Assembly (NCBI RefSeq): GCF_000510645.1
Contig: NZ_KI783301.1
Location: 1,836,420 to 1,900,419, forward strand
DNA: 64,000 nt
Source: Thermicanus aegyptius DSM 12793
GTDB taxonomy: Bacteria; Bacillota; Bacilli; Thermicanales; Thermicanaceae
Direction: 5' to 3'
Made by a program: the position numbers and the translations under genes. A model generated the notes under the pieces. It had not been told where the DNA came from. It worked only from the letters and a program-made list of their open reading frames with translations, and did not search any database. Positions 45,431-53,581 of the stretch are shown one piece after another (the first letter of the stretch is position 1; each line of letters opens with the position of its first letter).

Positions 45431-46213
45431 ATGAGTAAAAAAGTGATGTCGGTGTTGTCGCTGTTTGTCGCGCTCTCTCTCATCCTCGCAAGTTCGATCT
45501 TTGCGGCTCCGTATGGGACAAGCACTCCGGCCAAAGGGGCGTTCTCCCTGGCGAACCCAATGGATGATGGGAAAAATAAGGGGGACGAAAGCGCATACCA
45601 GTCGAACACCGAAGAGGGAGATCAAGGAGAAATCGATCAAGAAGATCAGCCGGATCAAGAAAATGCCAACCAAGAGTTAAACCAATCGGATGATGGCAAC
45701 TCCAATGATACGAATGGAACGGATAAGGAAAAAAAGAAGAAAAAAGAGAAGGAAGCGAATGAAAATGCCCGCCAGGGCCTCTTAAACGCCCTTACCCACC
45801 TGAAGGGAACTCCGGCCGAGAAAGTGATCTTAGACCTGCTCAATCTGGAAGATGTAGATTTGGAGGAATTGCTCAGCCAGCTCCAAGCATATCTTGGGGA
45901 AAATGGGCAAACGAGCGTTACGGAGGATACCTATGGAGAGAATGTTCAGACGCAAACCCGACTTCAACTTGAGGCGCTGACGAAAGAACAACTCTCTGCC
46001 TTCGCCGATGCGTTGGGAGCCAAATTGGAGCTGCAGGCACAAGTAAAAGAACAGACCAAATTGAAGAAACAGCTGCGGGAAATTTATGAGAAGATGGGCG
46101 AATCGAAGAAAGCGCGTGATGTCCAATTATCCGTCGTTCAAGAGGTGTATCAAAATCTGGACGAGTATGAAAAACTGGGAGAACTATACGAAAAATACAG
46201 AATAAAGGCGTGA
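45431..46213 (+). CDS. Secreted protein with acidic linker, N-terminal part of a stalk-domain protein
   Basis: The signal peptide (KKVMSVLSLFVALSLILASS, cleavage near IFAAPYG) is followed by a long acidic Asp/Glu/Gln/Asn-rich linker (about 40-105), then a helical domain (about 110-260) rich in Leu, Lys and Glu. AAGGAGGG precedes the ATG. The frame ends at TGA 46213, but a copper-amine-oxidase-type domain begins in the -1 frame with a GTGA overlap. In comparable Bacillales proteins both parts are joined, so this may be the front half of one protein. Expression is under the c-di-GMP-I riboswitch upstream. Its role is unknown, probably in matrix or surface. Confidence 0.8.
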   Translation: MSKKVMSVLSLFVALSLILASSIFAAPYGTSTPAKGAFSLANPMDDGKNKGDESAYQSNTEEGDQGEIDQEDQPDQENANQELNQSDDGNSNDTNGTDKEKKKKKEKEANENARQGLLNALTHLKGTPAEKVILDLLNLEDVDLEELLSQLQAYLGENGQTSVTEDTYGENVQTQTRLQLEALTKEQLSAFADALGAKLELQAQVKEQTKLKKQLREIYEKMGESKKARDVQLSVVQEVYQNLDEYEKLGELYEKYRIKA

Positions 46214-46575
46214 AGGCCTTCGTCAACGGGGTACAACCCGCGTTCGAGGTTCCCCCCATCATTAAAGATGGCCGGACCCTCGTTCCGTTCCGCGCCATCG
46301 CTGAAGCCCTGGGCGCAGACGTGAAGTGGGATGCGGAGACGAGGACGGTCACGGTAAGTAAAGGGGATAAAACGGTTCAGCTTCCCATCGGAAGCAATGT
46401 GGCGCTCGTGAATGGACAAGAGATCTCTCTCGATGTGCCAGCGAGCATTATACAGGGACGAACCCTTGTCCCCGCCCGCTTCCTGGCCAATGCATTAGGC
46501 GCGAAGGTGGACTGGGTGCCGGTCGGCCAAATCGTGGTGATTAACGCATCACCCGACACCACCACGACCAAATAA
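46210..46575 (+). CDS. Copper amine oxidase N-terminal-like (stalk) domain, separate frame
   Basis: The 121 residues match the stalk domain found at the end of many secreted Bacillales and Clostridia proteins. Seen are FVNGVQPAFEVPPIIKDGRT, LVPFRAIAEALGADVKWDAE and a second LVPARFLANALGAKVDW. The frame starts with GTG overlapping the TGA of the preceding gene. It has no signal peptide of its own and a very close AAAGG, so stand-alone secretion is not possible. A -1 frameshift at AAAGGCGTG, or an 8-base near-duplication of AAGGC, would explain the split. Confidence 0.8.
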   Translation: MKAFVNGVQPAFEVPPIIKDGRTLVPFRAIAEALGADVKWDAETRTVTVSKGDKTVQLPIGSNVALVNGQEISLDVPASIIQGRTLVPARFLANALGAKVDWVPVGQIVVINASPDTTTTK

Positions 46576-46608
46576 GTCGGCAGCGTAAGATGAAAAGACT
46601 CTATCGCC

Positions 46609-46647
46609 AAAAAGCAGGTTCCCATGAGGGAGCTTGCTTTTTCTTTG
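46609..46647 (+). terminator. Intrinsic terminator of the riboswitch-controlled gene pair
   Basis: AAGCAGGTTCCC (46612-46623) pairs with GGGAGCTTGCTT (46628-46639) around ATGA and ends in a T-rich tract. It lies about 35 bases after the stop codon. Confidence 0.85.
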
Positions 46648-46811
46648 CCCAACGGCCCAGGCTGCCCGTTCATTACCTGCATATGAAATGAGATTACGGA
46701 ATCCGGTCATTCTCATCCAAACCAGTTCCTCAAATCCATCCCAACTCATACGCTTCCTTTCAGGTTTCATCGATCATGGGCAGGCCTTATTCGATTCATC
46801 GATCGCCTCCT

Positions 46812-46840
46812 TAAAAAAAAGAAGCCTTTCGGCTTCTTTC
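46812..46840 (-). terminator. Intrinsic terminator of the Kelch-SLH gene
   Basis: GAAGCC (46821-46826) pairs with GGCTTC (46831-46836) around TTTC. On the minus strand the stem is followed by eight T. It is about 25 bases past the stop of the Kelch-SLH gene. The 46648-46811 stretch between the two terminators shows no gene. Confidence 0.88.
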
Positions 46841-46865
46841 CATGAGGATGAGAGCAAGATTGCGC

Positions 46866-49800
46866 TTATTGTTTTTCTCCTAGATTCAATGCCCGGAGCA
46901 GGAAGACGACGGTCTCGGCACGGGTGGTTTTTCCGTTCGGGGCGAGCAGCCTATCGCCTCTCCCGTTCATGAGTCCGTTGGACCAGGTGGTGAAGAGGTA
47001 ATCCTTCGCCCATCCCGGTATTTCCGCATGATCGGAGAATCTTGTGAGATCGCCTTCCGTGCCGGGAACAAGCTTCAGCGCACGAACGAGGATGGCCGCC
47101 ATCTCACTGCGGGTGATGCTTCGATCCGGTCGGAAGGTGAGATCGGGATACCCTTCGATCCAGCCCGCCCCATAGGCACGGGTCAGAGCATCCTTTGTCC
47201 ACTCGGGAATCTGATTCAGGTCCGTAAAGGGAAGTTCCTTCGATCCCTCCGGCAGGCAGAAGGCATTGGCCAACATGAGGACGAATTCCGCCCGGGTGAT
47301 GGAGCGGTCCGGTTGGAATGTCCCGTCGGTATAGCCGGTAACGATTCCCTCCGCCGCCCCTTGGTTGATCTCTTTTTCAGCCCAATGTCCGGAGATATCG
47401 GTAAACTGGGGCGGCTTTTCCGGCTTCGTCCGGCAGCAGGCGCCCTGAGAGAGAATCTCGTCGGAATATGCAGGGCTCACATTTCCCGCACCATCCCGGA
47501 ACCGGACATACACCTTTTTCAATCCCGGACCGGGAGGTAAGGTGTAGGCCTTGGTGTGGGAATAAGGCTCCCACTCGGTCCAATGCTCCCCATCATTGGA
47601 GAAACGCATCTCCTTCACCCCGGTTCCCCAGTCGGTCGCCGTCAGGGTCAGGGTGACCCGGCAGGTGGAGGTGCTTTCCTCTCCCCCATTGATGAGGATG
47701 CTGCCCGTTGGGGGCGTGATATCCCGGTTTCCGGAACTACCCGATCCCGGATTCGGGGCGGGGGGAGCCTCACGCTTGATGATGGTAAAGCTCTTTTCCG
47801 CGTTGAATTCCGTTCCGGGGATCCGTGCGGTCATTGTAACGGTGCCTTGACTCCCTGGGATGTTCTCCGGAGCCGTGTAGGTGAGGGTGTAATTCCCTGC
47901 GGCATCGGTGTAGACATCCTTCACCACCGCAGGTGGACTCCCGAATCCACCGCCTCCGTACACTTCCAAGGTGACGGGGATATGGGCAAGTCCCAGGCCG
48001 TCCTTCCCGTAGACCTGGCCGGTTATGGTGGTCGATTCACCGGTTTCTAAGGTATCTTTCGCCGCGGAAAGGGTTAATCCGGCCAGCTTCAGCCAATTGG
48101 AACGATGGAGAAGCCATGTGTCTTGGTAAACCACCCACTCTTCCTGCGGATTCCATCCCTCTCCTCCAAAGAGAAGAAAACTTTGGTTTGCCGGTGAGTA
48201 GGCCATGCCGGCTCCTACCCGGGGAGAAGGATTTGGGCTTGTGAAGGCGGGAATGATGGTCGGAACGCTGCCGTCTCCGGGATATAGACTTGTCCATTCC
48301 CTCTTCTCCGGGTCCCACATCCATAGATCGTTTAATACCTGTTCATTCTCACCAAATCCTCCAAAGAGGAAAGTCTTTCCCGTAAAGGGATCGTAGGCGA
48401 GGGTCGCCCCATAACGCGCGGATGGGGTTTTTTCTGGAGTGGTCTCCACTTTTGTCCACTTATCCCCATCGAAGAGCCAGGTCTCGTTGGAGGTTAAACC
48501 AGCTTTCGTAAATCCCCCGAAGAGGAGGATCTTCTTCCCGTCAAAAGCGAGGGAGGCGCCATATCTAGGGGAAGGGTCCCCTTCCCGTGGATCGACCCGG
48601 TTCCATGCTTCACCGTTCCAGACCCAAGTGTCTCCCAGGGTATCAATCTCTCCATTGCCTCCAAACATGACCACCTGCCCTGTTAGGGGATTATAAGCCA
48701 TCGCCGCACTGTAGCGGCCAGGAGGGGTAGCACCCGGTTGAGTGTCTATCTTTCGCCAATCTTCCCCATCCCAAATCCAGGTATCGTCGTAATAATGTTC
48801 GATATCTTCAACGCTATCGTAATTGTACCCACCGAACAAAAGGACGTCCCTTCCGTTGAAGGCCATAGCGGCTGAATGGCGTGGAGATGGGGAAGTGGAA
48901 GGTCTCTTCTTAATCCATTCTACTCCATTCCATGCCCAGGTATCCCCCATTGTTTCCCAATAATCTTCGGTTCCTCCAAAGAGGAGAACCTGGCCGTTCT
49001 TTTCATCAGTGGCCATTGCTGCAGAAGATCGGGGAGAAGGGGAAGGAGGGTCGATCTCTTCCCACAAATCGGAGACACTATCGTACTTCCATAGATCGTT
49101 AAGAGAATATTTTCCGCCAAACAAAAGCAGGTTGCCGTCAGGACCCTCGGTAAAGAAGGCTTCCGCTCTTCCTGTTAGGTCTCTTACGTTCTCCGCAACA
49201 AGGGTCCAAGTCCGCTCCTTACCATCCCATGCCCATAGATCGTTGAGAAAATTGCCGTTACTGTCTTCTCCGCCAAAGAGATAGATTTTTCCGCTCTTCG
49301 GATCATACGACATGGCGGCACCGGCCCGGGGAGATGGACCATAAACCTCGCCGGTCACGTTCTGCCATCCATTTCCGTCCCACAGCCAGGTGTCCCCCAA
49401 GGGATTCTCATATGGACTATACCAATACTGTTTTGTACTAAATCCACCAAAGAGAAGCACATTCCCGTTCTCCGGATCGTAAACCATGGAAGCGACAGTC
49501 CGGGCTGGCGGGTTCTTCCCTCCGGGATCGGTTTTATTCGTCCACATCTGAGTCTCCGGATCCCAGACCCAGGTTTCGTCTAGGAATGTATCACTACGTA
49601 TTCCGCCAAACAGGAGGAGTCCTCCAGACGGATCGGTGGCCACCGCTTCATCATATCGGGCAGGGGGGATCGGGGAGTATACACTTCGAGCGACCTCGGT
49701 CCACCCCTGCTCATCCATCTGCCATATGGCCGATTCGGTTTCAGGTGGGGTCCCGTACCATTTTGTCTTTCCTCCATATAACAGGATCTTCCCCGCTTTT

Positions 49801-50111
49801 GGGGAGTAAACCAGCCTGGCGTTGCTCAGATCACCATCCGGTTTAACATAGCCTAAATTCGTCCATTCCGTTCCGTCCCATGCATAGGTAATATCGTTAC
49901 GAGCCTCTCCACCTTCATGAAACAGCGCGATAACCCTGTTCGAAATCGGATCGTAAACCAGCGATCCTTCCGATGTGGCCGGCCAGACAAAGGCCAATTC
50001 CTCCCACCAATAGGGTTTTTCCGTATCACCTCCTTGCGCTCCTGCCAGGGATGGCATCAACCCTAGGAGCATCATGATGAGGAGGAAGAGCGAAATCCCT
50101 CTCTTCCCCAA
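46866..50111 (-). CDS. Secreted Kelch-repeat protein with Ig-like domain and SLH triplet
   Basis: The 1081-residue protein has a signal peptide (GISLFLLIMMLLGLMPSLAG, cleavage near GAQG). There are about 11 Kelch-type blades (residues 50-670), recognisable by repeated LLFGG or VMFGG followed by a W-x-W-D or TWVWD turn. A Big_1-like Ig domain (about 690-790, TGQVYGKDGLGLAHIPVTLE), an Ig-like module (DITPPTGSILINGGEEST) and three SLH repeats (FTDISGHWAEKEINQGAAEG and two more) follow. The start is TTG at 50111; a GGAGGG lies upstream at long spacing. It is probably a surface protein displaying a beta-propeller. Confidence 0.9.
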   Translation of the reverse strand: MGKRGISLFLLIMMLLGLMPSLAGAQGGDTEKPYWWEELAFVWPATSEGSLVYDPISNRVIALFHEGGEARNDITYAWDGTEWTNLGYVKPDGDLSNARLVYSPKAGKILLYGGKTKWYGTPPETESAIWQMDEQGWTEVARSVYSPIPPARYDEAVATDPSGGLLLFGGIRSDTFLDETWVWDPETQMWTNKTDPGGKNPPARTVASMVYDPENGNVLLFGGFSTKQYWYSPYENPLGDTWLWDGNGWQNVTGEVYGPSPRAGAAMSYDPKSGKIYLFGGEDSNGNFLNDLWAWDGKERTWTLVAENVRDLTGRAEAFFTEGPDGNLLLFGGKYSLNDLWKYDSVSDLWEEIDPPSPSPRSSAAMATDEKNGQVLLFGGTEDYWETMGDTWAWNGVEWIKKRPSTSPSPRHSAAMAFNGRDVLLFGGYNYDSVEDIEHYYDDTWIWDGEDWRKIDTQPGATPPGRYSAAMAYNPLTGQVVMFGGNGEIDTLGDTWVWNGEAWNRVDPREGDPSPRYGASLAFDGKKILLFGGFTKAGLTSNETWLFDGDKWTKVETTPEKTPSARYGATLAYDPFTGKTFLFGGFGENEQVLNDLWMWDPEKREWTSLYPGDGSVPTIIPAFTSPNPSPRVGAGMAYSPANQSFLLFGGEGWNPQEEWVVYQDTWLLHRSNWLKLAGLTLSAAKDTLETGESTTITGQVYGKDGLGLAHIPVTLEVYGGGGFGSPPAVVKDVYTDAAGNYTLTYTAPENIPGSQGTVTMTARIPGTEFNAEKSFTIIKREAPPAPNPGSGSSGNRDITPPTGSILINGGEESTSTCRVTLTLTATDWGTGVKEMRFSNDGEHWTEWEPYSHTKAYTLPPGPGLKKVYVRFRDGAGNVSPAYSDEILSQGACCRTKPEKPPQFTDISGHWAEKEINQGAAEGIVTGYTDGTFQPDRSITRAEFVLMLANAFCLPEGSKELPFTDLNQIPEWTKDALTRAYGAGWIEGYPDLTFRPDRSITRSEMAAILVRALKLVPGTEGDLTRFSDHAEIPGWAKDYLFTTWSNGLMNGRGDRLLAPNGKTTRAETVVFLLRALNLGEKQ

Positions 50112-50287
50112 CGTTTTCCGTTTCTTTCCCTCCGTGATCTTCTTCTCCTCCCCTCATTGTTTTGATCACTCTTTCATCCTGCATCCTTTGAAGTGCAGGC
50201 TTAACATTAATGCTATCATAGGGATGAGGTCGAATCGTTTAAAATCTGCTTTATCTAAATAAAATATTCTTTAATTTTCGCATAATA

Positions 50288-50322
50288 TAAAAAGAACCAT
50301 GCCTTCTTCGGCATGGTCCTTA
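50288..50322 (-). terminator. Intrinsic terminator of the Ala-rich protein gene
   Basis: ACCATGCC pairs with GGCATGGT (50297-50303 and 50310-50317) around a six-base loop. The minus-strand tail is TTCTTTTTAT. The gap 50112-50363 contains no gene. Confidence 0.75.
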
Positions 50323-50363
50323 TTTGGTGTAGGGTGAGTCCACCCCAAATCCTCTATTGGAGA

Positions 50364-50567
50364 TTAAAATTCTTCGTCTTCTAAATCGAAGGCATCGGTC
50401 GCCGCATTGTTTGCGGTGCCGGCGGTCCTGCCGGCACCGCGGGCCAAGGCCTCAGCCGCATCTCCCGCCGCATCTGCGGCATTCTGGGCCGCCTCAGATG
50501 CTGTTTCCACCGTATCCTTTGCCGCATCGGCCGCATTCTCATTGGCGAAACGATCTTTTTCTGCCAT
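50364..50567 (-). CDS. Small Ala-rich hypothetical protein
   Basis: This 67-residue protein has high Ala, Asp and Glu content in heptad-like runs (ENAADAAKDTVETASEAAQN, then AADAAGDAAEA), predicting a long amphipathic helix, and an acidic tail LEDEEF. I recognise no defined family; the composition is reminiscent of LEA-like or stress-associated proteins. ATG at 50567 lies seven bases after GGAG; a nearer ATG at 50573 is too close to it. A terminator follows. Confidence 0.55.
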   Translation of the reverse strand: MAEKDRFANENAADAAKDTVETASEAAQNAADAAGDAAEALARGAGRTAGTANNAATDAFDLEDEEF

Positions 50568-50643
50568 CTCCATTCTCCTTTCTCTTTCTTATAGTGGTCG
50601 TTTACAGGTTTATTGTTCCAATGATCCTGCCGAATTATACACC

Positions 50644-51267
50644 TTAATTTTCCACAGGGTCCGTCTCGTTCCGATAGAGGGCATACTCGCCATAGGTGGA
50701 TAGGATGCTGTTAAATTCAGCCAGAGAGTGAACCGGGATTCCTTGACGCAAGAGTTTTACTTCCTCCTGGGGAAGGCTGGATTCCATTCGTTTTACGTCG
50801 ATCCGGAAGAAGGTTTCGATCACCTGTGGATCGATCTCCGAACCCGTATAGAGCATCAACATGCCGTCTTTGGTTAGTCCCAATTTTCCCCTTTCCTTGA
50901 TAAAGGGGGAGAGATCTTCCACTCTTTTTTCCACGATGTAGCGTTCCCTTACCGCTCCGTAAGGTGTTAGGTTCCCATATTGTTTCTTCAGATTCTCCAA
51001 TTCGGAATAGGGGAGCTTCTTCACCTCTTCTTCCACCGGGCCCACTTCATAGATGGTTCGAAAGATCACCTCCGCCATATTCGGGGCTAACGCGGCGGTA
51101 ATCTCCTCCCCTCGTTTACCCCCTCCCTTGGACGGGGTGAGGGAAGAAAACTCCCGGTTAAAGAGAACGGAAAGGGCGAGGAGGAAGAAAAGGAGGGAGG
51201 CAAGGAGTTGGGCCGGCCGTTTCACCCGAAGCTTTCGTAAAAGGCGTTTGAGCCAGCTGGACATCAT
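50644..51267 (-). CDS. BofC-domain protein (forespore regulator-like)
   Basis: About 207 residues with a Lys/Arg-rich start, one membrane segment (about residues 20-36, LLASLLFFLLALSVLF), and a C-terminal domain matching BofC: DGMLMLYTGS, VIETFFRIDVKRMESSLP and GIPVHSLAEFNSILSTYGEY. BofC in Bacillus is a secreted intermembrane-space inhibitor of SpoIVB signalling to pro-sigma-K during sporulation. This one is longer in its N-terminal part and appears membrane-anchored. The start is the ATG at 51267, after AAGAAGGG. It suggests that the organism forms endospores. Confidence 0.75.
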   Translation of the reverse strand: MMSSWLKRLLRKLRVKRPAQLLASLLFFLLALSVLFNREFSSLTPSKGGGKRGEEITAALAPNMAEVIFRTIYEVGPVEEEVKKLPYSELENLKKQYGNLTPYGAVRERYIVEKRVEDLSPFIKERGKLGLTKDGMLMLYTGSEIDPQVIETFFRIDVKRMESSLPQEEVKLLRQGIPVHSLAEFNSILSTYGEYALYRNETDPVEN

Positions 51268-51399
51268 ATCCCTTCTTTCTGGTAGCCTAATGTTACGATT
51301 AGTCTGCCCCAAAAAAAAGGAACTATTCGCCAAATCCGCGTTAAATTATTTAGGCATTAAACCTACCGTATATAAAATGGGTTTTTTACGCTAACATTA

Positions 51400-51437
51400 A
51401 GAAAAAAGAAAAATCTCGCCGTGAAAGGCGAGAAAAA
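51400..51437 (-). terminator. Intrinsic terminator after the restriction gene
   Basis: TCTCGCC (51414-51420) pairs with GGCGAGA (51427-51433) around GTGAAA. On the minus strand it is followed by TTTTTTCTTTTTTC. It follows the restriction endonuclease gene by about 15 bases. Confidence 0.85.
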
Positions 51438-51450
51438 CTGACACCTTTAT

Positions 51451-52368
51451 TTATTCAAATTCAATTAACCTCCGCAAATGGTCCAAGATCGTATGAATAA
51501 CTTCTATTTTGCCGTTAGTCCTAATCTCCGCTTTCTGCGATATCTGTCGCTCAAAACGTTCAAATTCAAGTCCTATTTCCTCCTGTGTCCTCCCTTCGCT
51601 AAACATCTTTACAAAGCGTAACCAATGACCAATCTCAATCCCAGAAATACGCTCACCATATATATTCTTTTTGTATTCATCCATAATTCCCGTTCTTGCA
51701 ATACGCCCAAAATTATTTCCACTATCTGATACCGGTTTATCGTTAATCGCGTCGCTCTTCCGCGGATAGGGGTGAACATTTTCTGGAATGATGATTCTCG
51801 TATCACCCCTCGTTTCGCGAGATCGCTGCCAATAATAATTGCGCCATTCTGCCAAAAACCTTGCATTCTCCACAAACGGCTTGAGCAATTTCGGTCGTCC
51901 GGAAATAACTTGGGATAAAATCCATGGCACAATCACCACCAAATCTTGAAGCGCGCATGCGTCCTTGGTGGCACGGAAGCGAAAGTTAGGTTCCTTTTCC
52001 TTCGCTAAAAGATACCAGCTCTTCAGTTCAATACCAAGAATGGGTGAATTGTTCTCACCGCCGGGTTTCGAAAGAAGAATATCTGGAAACGTCTGCGCTT
52101 GGCGTATGAATGCATACTCGGAGTATTTATCTTCAGGGTCCCAAACCGACCGCATTTGATTTAAGTTATCCACCAATTGTTGTTCGATTGTCGCACCCAC
52201 AGCTGAAGATAACGTTGAAAGATCCGTAAGATCAACACCTTCAATATATGTGTCCGTACGAAATTGATAGGGAAGGTTGTAAATGGCTTCCTTAGCGTTG
52301 ACCCACAACTTGTAATGTTCCCACTCAGAAGATGGTTCCTCGCGAAACGGAGGTTTAAGAACGTTCAT
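51451..52368 (-). CDS. Probable type II restriction endonuclease, PD-(D/E)XK type
   Basis: The 305-residue protein contains FPDILLSK followed after about 13 residues by LGIELKSWYLLAKEKEP. This is the PD...ExK catalytic arrangement, with PD at about 110 and ELK at about 128. Downstream are conserved-looking FRFRATKDACALQDLVVIVP and ENARFLAEWRNYYWQRSRE. The gene overlaps the methyltransferase gene by 14 bases, which identifies it as the restriction partner. I cannot assign a known specificity or named family. The role is cleavage of unmodified DNA, such as phage DNA. Confidence 0.75.
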   Translation of the reverse strand: MNVLKPPFREEPSSEWEHYKLWVNAKEAIYNLPYQFRTDTYIEGVDLTDLSTLSSAVGATIEQQLVDNLNQMRSVWDPEDKYSEYAFIRQAQTFPDILLSKPGGENNSPILGIELKSWYLLAKEKEPNFRFRATKDACALQDLVVIVPWILSQVISGRPKLLKPFVENARFLAEWRNYYWQRSRETRGDTRIIIPENVHPYPRKSDAINDKPVSDSGNNFGRIARTGIMDEYKKNIYGERISGIEIGHWLRFVKMFSEGRTQEEIGLEFERFERQISQKAEIRTNGKIEVIHTILDHLRRLIEFE

Positions 52369-53380
52369 CGGTTTTCAACCTTTCAACCGCTATTTCAAAG
52401 TATTCGCGGTTTATTTCCGCCCCATAATGTATTCGTGCCAAACGATGTGACGCCACAGCTTCGGTTCCCACACCCCCAAACGGTGCCCACACGACATCCC
52501 CGGGGTCAGAACTTACTCGAATGATCCGTTCAGCCAGCTTAAGTGGTTTCTGGTTGGCATGTAACGCTTTATTTGTTCGTCCTGGAACTTTAATGCGTTC
52601 TCGCCCCCGAACGGTGGGTTCATCCCAAACGTTCGTAATACCAGGCTCGCAATAAAATTTGGCGCGCATCATAGCCCATTCTCTTGCGGTCAGGGGACGC
52701 TTACCGTCAAGGGAGAAATAGGGACGCCCGCTAGGATCGCCGTGCTGATTGGCATAAGAGACAAGGCGTTCAAAAGCTTCAGGTGGCGGATAATACCAAA
52801 GATGGTCCTTTGTTAAATATTTTCTGGTTGCCGCACTCTTCGTACCAGTCGCTTCATTTGTCTTCGATAAGGGAAGTCCGCTACGTTCCCATTCGTAACG
52901 CAACCATTCCTGCATGTTCATTAGCAGGTTGCCTACACGGAATTCTGCTTTCCGGACATATTGAACGCAAACCTCTGTCACGATGGGAAATTGACGAAGG
53001 GTCTTCGTATTGGAATTTCCGGCCACATGCCCAATACCCTTATTCCAAATATGGCAATTCACGAAAGACCATCCGTATTTCTGAAGTAACCCGTGGATAT
53101 TTGCCCACCCATGTTCAGAATTCCAAAACCAAAGAGTTGTCAAGGGAGTGGCCGCCTTGGACCAGGCCGCTATATGCGGTTCATACCAGTCCACCAAGGC
53201 GTCTGGTGTTGGCGGATCACCAGGAAAACCTGACACGCCGTAAGGGCCATCCGAGATAATCACCGTCGGTCTCGGCCATTGATCATACCAGTTTAATGCA
53301 TCGCCAAAAAAAATATGGACCTCGTCCCGCACAAACATATGCCCTTCGTTGTCTGATGAGGAGAAAGCTGGGTTTATCAT
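52355..53380 (-). CDS. DNA methyltransferase, class beta N6/N4 type
   Basis: The S-adenosylmethionine-dependent modification enzyme of the pair. Motif IV comes first, SDGPYG near residue 45 (a DPPY variant with Gly in the second position). The SAM-binding motif I is near the C terminus (VVWAPFGGVGTEAVASHRLA, F-x-G-x-G). This permuted order, with the recognition region between, is class beta. The ATG at 53380 is preferred to the upstream GTG because AAGGGGTGA precedes it. It overlaps the nuclease gene, so modification is made first in the same transcript. Confidence 0.9.
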   Translation of the reverse strand: MINPAFSSSDNEGHMFVRDEVHIFFGDALNWYDQWPRPTVIISDGPYGVSGFPGDPPTPDALVDWYEPHIAAWSKAATPLTTLWFWNSEHGWANIHGLLQKYGWSFVNCHIWNKGIGHVAGNSNTKTLRQFPIVTEVCVQYVRKAEFRVGNLLMNMQEWLRYEWERSGLPLSKTNEATGTKSAATRKYLTKDHLWYYPPPEAFERLVSYANQHGDPSGRPYFSLDGKRPLTAREWAMMRAKFYCEPGITNVWDEPTVRGRERIKVPGRTNKALHANQKPLKLAERIIRVSSDPGDVVWAPFGGVGTEAVASHRLARIHYGAEINREYFEIAVERLKTDERS

Positions 53381-53392
53381 ATTCGTCACCCC

Positions 53393-53518
53393 TTATTCCG
53401 GCTCGTAATACTCCGCCGGAGGTTCAAACCACGTGGCTTTTTCGGGCATCCATGCGAAGTGGTGATCCCGGATCATACCGTTCGGATTGTACGGATAGAA
53501 AATATGTCTTCGTACCAA
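53393..53518 (-). other. Small open frame preceding the methyltransferase
   Basis: A 41-codon frame from TTG at 53518 ends 12 bases before the methyltransferase start. It translates with an unusual composition rich in Pro, Tyr, Trp and His (HIFYPYNPNGMIRDHHFAWM, then EPPAEYYEPE). No ribosome site is seen before the TTG or before an internal ATG; a TATACT-like -10 element lies almost at the start, so leaderless translation is possible. It could be a fragment or a small regulatory protein; I do not recognise it. Confidence 0.3.
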
Positions 53519-53581
53519 CAGTATAACATAGATCAATAAGTGAAAACAAGAGTTCGCATCCATCAAATGTTGGTCAACCGT

